From Candidatus Bipolaricaulota bacterium (GTDB lineage: Bacteria > Bipolaricaulota > Bipolaricaulia > UBA7950 > UBA9294), in the NCBI GenBank assembly GCA_030612175.1, contig JAUWOJ010000034.1:1-10536 (forward strand): a stretch of 10,536 nt of DNA, given 5' to 3'. Below the pieces are notes generated by a model. That model saw only the letters and a program-made list of their open reading frames with translations, was not told where the DNA came from and ran no database searches. Shown here one piece after another: positions 5,816 to 10,536 of this stretch. The number at the start of each line of letters is the position of its first letter. Position 1 is the first letter of the stretch. Position numbers and translations under genes: made by a program.

Positions 5816-7198
5816 ATGACCTACAGCGTAGCGATAATTGGAGCAGGCCCAGGTGGCTATGTTGCTGCGATTCGAATGGCGCAACTGGGACTTAATGTCG
5901 TCTTGATCGAAGAGAAGAAACTCGGCGGTATCTGTCTCAACCAGGGGTGCATACCGACCAAGGCACTCTATTCAGCAACAAAACTACTGGAAAGGACTCA
6001 AGATGCAAAGGAAATGGGGATTGACTTCGGTGTCCCGACGATTGATCTTGGCACACTTGCTTCCTGGAAAAGAGGAATCATCTGCAGAATGGTAACCGGA
6101 ATCAAGACACTTGTTGAGGCAAACAACGTGACGCTCCTAGAAGCACGAGGAGTGCTTAATGAGTTCGCACAGGTTGCTCTTTCCACCGGAGAGGTGATTG
6201 ATGCTGAACGAATTGTGCTTGCCACCGGGTCATCTCCAGTAGAGATCCCCGGCTTTACCTTTGCCGATCCTCACATTTGGTCATCTGACGATGCCCTGGC
6301 TCTGAGAGAGATTCCCCGTCGCCTCCTTGTGATTGGTGGCGGAGTAATTGGCTTGGAGCTTGCCACAATCTTCAATCGGCTGGGAAGCAAGGTAACGATC
6401 TTAGAGATGATGCCCGAGATCCTCCCCGGAATCGAGATCGACCGCCGGGCAATTGCTACTTTGAAACGGTCACTCAAGACTCAAGGGATCATCGTTCGCG
6501 TGAACAGCGCCGCCAAATCTTATGAAGACACAACGGACGGCCTTGCAGTCCATATGTCAACTGGCGAATCGGTCGCCACAGATAGAATCCTCCTCGCGGT
6601 GGGACGTCGACCAAATTCAGCCAGCATAGGTCTAGAAACTCTAGGGATCGAGACCGACCGCCGTGGGTTCATCGTAGTTGATAAGGCACTACGTACAACT
6701 GCGCCCAGTGTGTATGCAATCGGTGACCTTGTCCCTGGTCCAATGCTTGCCCACAAGGGATCAGCGGAAGGGCTGAAACTTGCTGCTTCGTTCGTGGGTA
6801 AGACTTACCCCCTAGACTATCAAACGATTCCGCAGGCAATATTCACCGACCCCGAGGTTGCCTCAGTCGGTTTGTCGGAAGCGCGAGCAAAAGAGGAAGG
6901 CCAGGACGTTATCGTCGGCCGCTTTCCGTATGCTGCACTGGGAAAGGCGCAAGGGATGCGAGAGACACAGGGCTTCTTCCAGGTTGTCGCAGATGCCAAG
7001 AGCAAGCGTCTCTTGGGAGCGCAGATCATAGGTGCGGAGGCATCGGCGTTGATCGCTGAGGCTGCACTCGCCGTGCAGAACGGACTCTCATTGGGAACGA
7101 TCGCCGATACTGTACACGCGCATCCAACCCTTCCGGAAGGGTTGAAGGAGGCAGCAGAGGCAGCACTCGGCCGGGCAATTCATGCCGTTAATCGGTAG
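5816..7198 (+). CDS. lpdA: Dihydrolipoyl dehydrogenase (E3)
   Basis: This 460-residue flavoenzyme reoxidises dihydrolipoyl groups of 2-oxoacid dehydrogenase complexes or the glycine cleavage H-protein, passing electrons to NAD+. It has the FAD motif GAGPGG (9-14), the redox-active disulfide in GGICLNQGCIPTK (C40 and C45), the second nucleotide motif GGGVIG (174-179), the FAD-binding YAIGD segment, and the C-terminal HAHPTLPE with the catalytic His/Glu pair (H436, E441). CLNQGCIPTK and HAHPTxxE distinguish it from glutathione and mercuric reductases. Full length is normal. The ATG has AAGGAAG five bases upstream. No E1, E2 or glycine-cleavage genes are adjacent, so it must serve complexes encoded elsewhere. 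It appears monocistronic, with its own -10 box and a converging gene downstream. Confidence 0.95.
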   Translation: MTYSVAIIGAGPGGYVAAIRMAQLGLNVVLIEEKKLGGICLNQGCIPTKALYSATKLLERTQDAKEMGIDFGVPTIDLGTLASWKRGIICRMVTGIKTLVEANNVTLLEARGVLNEFAQVALSTGEVIDAERIVLATGSSPVEIPGFTFADPHIWSSDDALALREIPRRLLVIGGGVIGLELATIFNRLGSKVTILEMMPEILPGIEIDRRAIATLKRSLKTQGIIVRVNSAAKSYEDTTDGLAVHMSTGESVATDRILLAVGRRPNSASIGLETLGIETDRRGFIVVDKALRTTAPSVYAIGDLVPGPMLAHKGSAEGLKLAASFVGKTYPLDYQTIPQAIFTDPEVASVGLSEARAKEEGQDVIVGRFPYAALGKAQGMRETQGFFQVVADAKSKRLLGAQIIGAEASALIAEAALAVQNGLSLGTIADTVHAHPTLPEGLKEAAEAALGRAIHAVNR

Positions 7199-7286
7199 GA
7201 TCCAACCGGACACCTTCAGTGAAAACTGTCTCTCTGTGAATCAGAAGTGGGACGCCCGGTAACTTTGTGAGCCAATCTGTCAACTG

Positions 7287-8570
7287 TTAGTTGGGTGTGA
7301 CTTCTTGGGATAAGGCGACATTGACCGCTTCTGCGTTGCGAGCATGGTTCTCCTCAATATGGAGGATTGCCGGAATAAAGAAACCAGAGATGCCGACTGC
7401 CATACAGAGGATGCCCCCGACCACGAACCATATCTGGATGCCGAATCGATCGCTCACTGGACCGGCGATGGCGAGCCCCAATGGCGAGGAGATCGAGGTG
7501 AGGCTTCCTAAGAGAGCAAAGACCCGCCCTTGCATCTCCGGGGCGACCGTGGTCTGAAAGATCGCCATGATCGGACCGTCGGTCATCGGGATCATTAATC
7601 CCACGAAAAACATGCTCCCCAAGGCGATGAAGAAGAGGTGTCCTGGTGTTAAGCCGAGAACGAGAATTCCTATACCCACGCCAATAAGCCCCAGGAGCAG
7701 TGTGCGGATCTTCCGTTTAAACCCACCCCACGTGCTTAAGATTAGCCCACCGAGGAGGATCCCCACCCCGATCACCGACTCCAGCAAGCTCAACTGGGCG
7801 GCGGCGCCTCCGAAATGCTTGCGCACCAGGAGGGGAAGGAGGGAGAAGGCCGGGGTCAACGCCACTTTGAAGATCAGTGCTCCACAAATCAAGGCCATCG
7901 CTCCTGACCAGCCCCAAACGTAGCGGAAACCCTCGCGGAGATCGACCCAGATGGGTACCTTCTTTGGCCCATGCGTCTGTGATCGTACTGGCTGCGGAAT
8001 AGCGATAAACAACAGCGGCCCCACGGCGAAGAGCGCCGTTCCCACATCGACCAGCATCACACCATGTAATGGGAGAAGAGCGAGGAGGAGCGCCCCGAGT
8101 GGGGGTCCCACGATCATCAACAGGCCGTTCATCGTCTGATTCATTCCTGCTATCCGGGTCAGGTGTCTCTCAGGGACCATCAGCGTGGTCGAGGCGGCCA
8201 TTGCTGGCCAATGGAACACGCCCCCCAGCGAGCGAGCGAGCATCACAATGTACACGTGCCAGACTTGCATCGATCCTCTCCAGAAAAGGTAGGCGAGAAT
8301 TAGGGACACCAACGCGATGAAACTGTCGGCGATCATCATCACTAGACGTCTGTTCCACCGATCGATGTATGCCCCGGCGAGTGGTCCGAGCAGGATCTGT
8401 GGGATCAACGCCACCGTTGTTGCTGTTGCGAGGACGGTCGCCGATCCGGTCTCCATTGTTAGCCACCAGACGAGTGCGAACTGTGCCGCGACGCTACCGA
8501 TAAGCGAGAGCTGTTGTCCTGTCCAGATCGTGAAGAAGGGAGGTTTCCAATTGGATCTGTTTCTCCCCAT
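7287..8570 (-). CDS. MFS exporter, DHA3-like (MFS_3 type)
   Basis: This is an integral membrane transporter of about 427 residues with around twelve hydrophobic segments. The N-terminus NWKPPFFTIWTGQQLSLIGS and the motif-A-like GPLAGAYIDRWNRR after the second segment match the MFS_3/drug:H+ antiporter-3 group (macrolide-efflux and siderophore-export relatives). A second GPVSDRFG-type loop follows in the C-terminal half. The frame opens at a TTG (8612), but the ATG at 8570 starts where relatives begin. An SD-like GGAAGGGGA lies rather far (about 15 bases) upstream, so the start is not certain. Local GC is higher than in neighbouring genes: 60-base lines inside it counted by hand give about 60% and 68%, against 40% and 50% in the hydrolase and tdk. 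This suggests separate ancestry. The substrate is unknown. Confidence 0.88.
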   Translation of the reverse strand: MGRNRSNWKPPFFTIWTGQQLSLIGSVAAQFALVWWLTMETGSATVLATATTVALIPQILLGPLAGAYIDRWNRRLVMMIADSFIALVSLILAYLFWRGSMQVWHVYIVMLARSLGGVFHWPAMAASTTLMVPERHLTRIAGMNQTMNGLLMIVGPPLGALLLALLPLHGVMLVDVGTALFAVGPLLFIAIPQPVRSQTHGPKKVPIWVDLREGFRYVWGWSGAMALICGALIFKVALTPAFSLLPLLVRKHFGGAAAQLSLLESVIGVGILLGGLILSTWGGFKRKIRTLLLGLIGVGIGILVLGLTPGHLFFIALGSMFFVGLMIPMTDGPIMAIFQTTVAPEMQGRVFALLGSLTSISSPLGLAIAGPVSDRFGIQIWFVVGGILCMAVGISGFFIPAILHIEENHARNAEAVNVALSQEVTPN

Positions 8571-8611
8571 GTCTTGGATAGAGCTTCCCCTTCCTTTGAG
8601 ATCGGTCTTCA

Positions 8612-8627
8612 ATTATGGCTGATCAGC
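8612..8627 (-). promoter_or_regulatory. Possible MFS promoter with abutting palindrome
   Basis: On the - strand CATAAT (8617-8612) could be a -10 box, directly preceded by the perfect 10-base palindrome GCTGATCAGC (8618-8627). A second short inverted pair, GCGA-tc-TCGC, overlaps at 8626-8635. No good -35 is seen. The arrangement would suit a repressed efflux promoter but may be chance. Confidence 0.25.
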
Positions 8628-8652
8628 GATCTCGCAGTCTTCTGAATTCGCA

Positions 8653-9393
8653 TCATACTTTCACCTGTTTGTCAATCTTTGCGTCGGGATGGACCTTAAG
8701 GGATTCGTGATACTCTACCATCGCGATTTTGCAACCGGGCCCGATCTCGATTCTTTTTCCGCGCACCACATCAGCTACGGTGTCCTCAAGATAGATCTCG
8801 TCACCCTCGATCTGGGTTGTTTGAAGTCCTGGGGTTCCTCCCCCACTAAACAGCTTGATTAGGCCATCCAATATGATTCCCTTCTCTCTCCACCCGCCAC
8901 GCCGAATATCAATCTGCTCTCCGCCAATTTCCCTTGCTTCGCAGCGTCCACCGATACGAATCTCAATCTTATCCGCTGACAGAAGGCCATCAATATGAAA
9001 TCCTCCACTTGCCCTGAATATCTCTGTCTCCACATCCGCGCCGGCGCGCAAGCTGCCACTGATCTTGATGTAATCCGAGGCGATATCTTTTGCTACCTTC
9101 AAGCTCCCCGAGCTCTTTAGCTCTTTGGCGGTAATCCGGCCATCGACATGCGCACTGCCACTTACATGCATCTCATCAGCGATAACATCATCAGCAAACG
9201 ATACACTTCCCGAAACCACAATCTTTGTAGCTTCTACTCTTCCCTCTGCCTTACCCGCGCCAGAAATCCTCAACTCCTCTGCATGAATGTCTCCACTGAT
9301 CTTCCCCGCGCCCGAGATGGACACCCGATCATATGTTCCTTCACTGATCACTCCCGCCCCGGAGATACTCGCCCTCTTACGTTTATCGTTCAT
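8653..9393 (-). CDS. Bactofilin-like polymer-forming beta-helix protein (YhbE/YhbF-like)
   Basis: This 246-residue protein is built almost entirely from beta-helix repeats. Residues 9-161 form nine consecutive units of 16, seven times 17, then 18 residues, each starting near (S/R/H/K)-x-SG followed by a strand and an acidic-hydrophobic turn, for example SISGAGKISGDIHAEEL. The C-terminal part ends with DEIYLEDTVADVVRG and IGPGCKIAMVEYHESLKV, a pattern I associate with B. subtilis YhbE/YhbF, bactofilin-family proteins linked to flagellar assembly. No signal peptide or membrane segment is seen, so it is likely cytoplasmic and self-assembling. AAGGAGGA precedes the ATG, and the ATGA overlap with the YhbD-family gene implies translational coupling. 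The fold is confident. The cellular role is inferred. Confidence 0.85.
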   Translation of the reverse strand: MNDKRKRASISGAGVISEGTYDRVSISGAGKISGDIHAEELRISGAGKAEGRVEATKIVVSGSVSFADDVIADEMHVSGSAHVDGRITAKELKSSGSLKVAKDIASDYIKISGSLRAGADVETEIFRASGGFHIDGLLSADKIEIRIGGRCEAREIGGEQIDIRRGGWREKGIILDGLIKLFSGGGTPGLQTTQIEGDEIYLEDTVADVVRGKRIEIGPGCKIAMVEYHESLKVHPDAKIDKQVKV

Positions 9394-10055
9394 TTCTCCT
9401 CCTTAATGAGATTAAGCTTGATCTTGTCCAGTACTACTGCTAAATCAACTACATGAACGCTCTCTAGGTCTGGATCGAACGTTGCCCCACCAGGAGCAAT
9501 AACGACAATGCTAATCTCAGCCGAGATACCGGTTGCGCCCACATGTTTGCGTAGAAGATGCAGTAAGGATCTCTGTTCTCGTACGCGCTCCACTAGACTG
9601 TCGGCCAAGGCCAGATCAAGCGTCCGTTTAACGAGCCCAATCTCTTCTTTTCTTCCTGCCGCGCTTACCTCGTGTAATACTCCAAGCGAAAACGCCCTTT
9701 CTAAGGCAACAGAACCTTCTTCATCTCCCACGCCGCGGGGTTCCATCAATTCCTTGTCCAGCCAGCCAAGTTCCCTCAATTTAGAAAAAGCAACTTCCAG
9801 TTTCTTGTCCACCTTCTCTGTAATTCGCGCCGCCAGCTGATCCAATGAGCAGTTCTCTTTTAAGCTTACGATCCGTTCGATCCGGGCAAGAATCTTCTCC
9901 TCAGGAAAGAAGGTTTCTTGCCCGGTGAATGTTGAACGCCGAATAAACCAGCTCTCAGGAATAAGACCTTTTCGTTTCCATCGATAAAGCTGTCCGTACG
10001 AGATTCCCATTCTTTCCAGGGTATCCTTTTTCGAGATCACCTTTTGTTCATCCAT
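9390..10055 (-). CDS. YhbD-family protein with MerR-like N-terminal HTH (DUF4004)
   Basis: This 221-residue protein begins with a helix-turn-helix segment (about residues 8-32, ISKKDTLERMGISYGQLYRW then KRKGLIP). Next come SWFIRRSTFTGQETFFPEEKI and the sort of helix seen after MerR-type winged HTHs. This N-terminal block closely matches my memory of B. subtilis YhbD. Residues about 70-170 are largely helical and charged, and the C-terminus contains a strand-rich stretch (ISAEISIVVIAP). DNA binding is likely but undemonstrated for the family. The ATG has GGGAGG five bases upstream. Its stop overlaps the bactofilin-like start by 4 bases, reproducing the yhbD-yhbE order. A candidate operator half-copy lies just before its SD, so it may regulate its own operon. 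Confidence 0.85.
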   Translation of the reverse strand: MDEQKVISKKDTLERMGISYGQLYRWKRKGLIPESWFIRRSTFTGQETFFPEEKILARIERIVSLKENCSLDQLAARITEKVDKKLEVAFSKLRELGWLDKELMEPRGVGDEEGSVALERAFSLGVLHEVSAAGRKEEIGLVKRTLDLALADSLVERVREQRSLLHLLRKHVGATGISAEISIVVIAPGGATFDPDLESVHVVDLAVVLDKIKLNLIKEEK

Positions 10056-10069
10056 CTCATCCTCCCATC

Positions 10070-10091
10070 ACTAATACAACAACACACTGTT
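10070..10091 (-). promoter_or_regulatory. Degenerate second copy of the palindromic operator
   Basis: Read on the - strand this 22-mer begins AACAGTGT, identical to the start of the site at 10299-10320, and agrees with that site at 16 of 22 positions by hand count. The second half is degraded (ATTAGT in place of ACTGTT). It lies between the stop of the 59-codon ORF and the yhbD SD at 10066-10061. Confidence 0.35.
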
Positions 10092-10269
10092 ATGAACAAC
10101 TGCGACAGACTGCCTCACTCTTGGAATAGCTACATAACACAGGAGATTGGTGTATGTCTTCGGGGAGAGATCTCTTCTTGCGTAATACTCTGTATAGTTC
10201 TGTGTTCCTGATAACCTCCGCGTGGTTCAAGTCAAACAATTTGTGAAGATTGTAAACTGATTCGATCAT
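10090..10269 (-). CDS. Small 59-residue protein with a Cys/Ser-rich tail, unknown
   Basis: The - strand has a perfect AGGAGG (10283-10278), an 8-base spacer, and an ATG opening 59 codons ended by TAA. A near-consensus promoter lies just upstream, so translation is well supported although I recognise no family. Residues 1-43 are amphipathic and charged, including HKLFDLNHAEVIRNTELYRV and a basic RKKR patch (33-36). The last 14 residues (46-59) hold three cysteines (C46, C55, C58) and five serines. No membrane segment or signal peptide is apparent. It is first in the unit with the YhbD-family gene (34-base gap) and sits just downstream of a TldD/PmbA-family gene. It could be a small regulator, a cysteine metal-binding peptide or a processed peptide precursor. 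Confidence 0.6.
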   Translation of the reverse strand: MIESVYNLHKLFDLNHAEVIRNTELYRVLRKKRSLPEDIHQSPVLCSYSKSEAVCRSCS

Positions 10270-10298
10270 TCTTTGTACCTCCTATTCAGATAATTGAC

Positions 10299-10320
10299 AA
10301 CAGTATAACATAACACTGTT
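10299..10320. promoter_or_regulatory. Palindromic operator AACAGT-N10-ACTGTT
   Basis: Perfect 6-base inverted arms are separated by ten bases. The site covers the whole -10 box and most of the spacer of the promoter at 10302-10330, so a dimeric protein bound here would block polymerase. TTGACA/TGTCAA also flank it at 10294-10299 and 10325-10330. Confidence 0.55.
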
Positions 10321-10330
10321 ACGATGTCAA
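10302..10330 (-). promoter_or_regulatory. Near-consensus promoter of the small ORF/yhbD/bactofilin operon
   Basis: On the - strand a perfect TTGACA (10330-10325), an exact 17-base spacer, and TATACT (10307-10302) preceded by an extended TGT form the strongest promoter in the window. Initiation near 10296 leaves a leader of about 26 bases to the ATG at 10269. The overlapping palindrome suggests it is repressed. Confidence 0.75.
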
Positions 10331-10377
10331 CCCCTAAGAGATACATCCTTCTTATACTTATTACTAGGATCTTGCCG

Positions 10378-10536
10378 CTACTTCACCTGTCCAATAACAT
10401 TCACTCCACCAACGGCGATTGTTGGCGTGTCAAGCATACCGTGAATGCATCTTCTGTCATTACCAAGATCAATCAAGCTGTCCTTTAGGAGAGCGTAGGC
10501 ATTCCCTGCGATCATCGTATTCTTCACTCGACCAAC
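10378..10536 (-). CDS. TldD/PmbA family protein, C-terminal 52 residues (partial)
   Basis: The frame enters from the right edge and ends at TAG (10380-10378). The visible tail contains VKNTMIAGNAYALLKDSLID, then LGNDRR, and ends PTIAVGGVNVIGQVK. This matches the end of TldD/PmbA (TldE) proteins: an IAGN segment, a GND motif, then a closing P-x-I-x-V-x-G beta-strand. These proteins form heterodimeric metallopeptidases that cleave unfolded or modified peptides, including microcin B17 leader removal. The metal-site HExxxH motif lies outside the window, so it cannot be told whether this is the catalytic TldD or the partner subunit. No clear terminator follows. The next promoter begins about 48 bases downstream. 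Confidence 0.8.
   Translation of the reverse strand, partial: VGRVKNTMIAGNAYALLKDSLIDLGNDRRCIHGMLDTPTIAVGGVNVIGQVK

Noticed and set aside
7199..7286. Bidirectional terminator between lpdA and the MFS gene
   Set aside because: Only a very short CAAC/GTTG pair and no T-tract were found. I see no supported element in this 88-base convergent gap.
10294..10322. A + strand promoter from TTGACA at 10294
   Set aside because: At 17 bases the -10 would be TGTTAC, a poor match, and no gene begins on the + strand before the window ends.
1..10536. CRISPR array, insertion sequence, tRNA or rRNA gene
   Set aside because: No spaced direct repeats of 25-40 bases, transposase-like frame, terminal inverted repeats with target duplication, or recognisable tRNA/rRNA segments were seen.

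Overview
The window is about 10.5 kb of bacterial chromosome. GC looks moderate: single 60-base lines counted by hand range from about 40% to 68%. Genes are densely packed, Shine-Dalgarno (SD) sequences are strong, and 4-8 base stop/start overlaps are common. The lineage cannot be fixed from the sequence. The YhbD-type regulator plus bactofilin-like pair recalls Bacillus subtilis yhbD-yhbE/F. The transporter's binding protein has no lipobox cysteine, which fits a periplasm (diderm) better than a Gram-positive lipoprotein. An uncultivated or deep-branching bacterium is plausible but unproven.

Left part, + strand (356-3470): a tightly coupled ABC importer cassette (ATPase, permease, substrate-binding protein) of the nitrate/sulfonate/taurine and ThiXYZ superfamily, followed 13 bases later by a TK1-type thymidine kinase. 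The binding protein resembles the NMT1/THI5/ThiY branch, so a pyrimidine or thiamin-precursor substrate is the best guess. Upstream lie a 9-bp tandem repeat and, on the - strand, a promoter and SD for a gene leaving the window at base 1.

Centre (3537-5734): a divergent cluster that reads like a small cAMP circuit. On the - strand a free-standing cyclic-nucleotide-binding domain protein is followed 5 bases later by an RNase Z-like metallo-beta-lactamase-fold hydrolase. On the + strand a soluble class III adenylate cyclase keeps all expected catalytic residues and carries a C-terminal region I do not recognise. The two transcription units appear to use overlapping, oppositely directed promoters. 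Next comes a monocistronic dihydrolipoyl dehydrogenase (5816-7198, +) with its own -10 element.

Right part, - strand (10536 down to 7287): the C-terminus of a TldD/PmbA-family protein; a near-consensus promoter with an embedded palindromic operator; a 59-codon ORF with a Cys/Ser-rich tail; a YhbD-family HTH protein; a bactofilin-like beta-helix protein of 17-residue repeats overlapping it by 4 bases; and an MFS exporter of visibly higher local GC. The operator has a degenerate second copy just before the yhbD SD, suggesting feedback control. The least described items are the 59-aa ORF/operator/YhbD/bactofilin unit beside TldD/PmbA and the cyclase/cNMP-sensor/hydrolase cluster.
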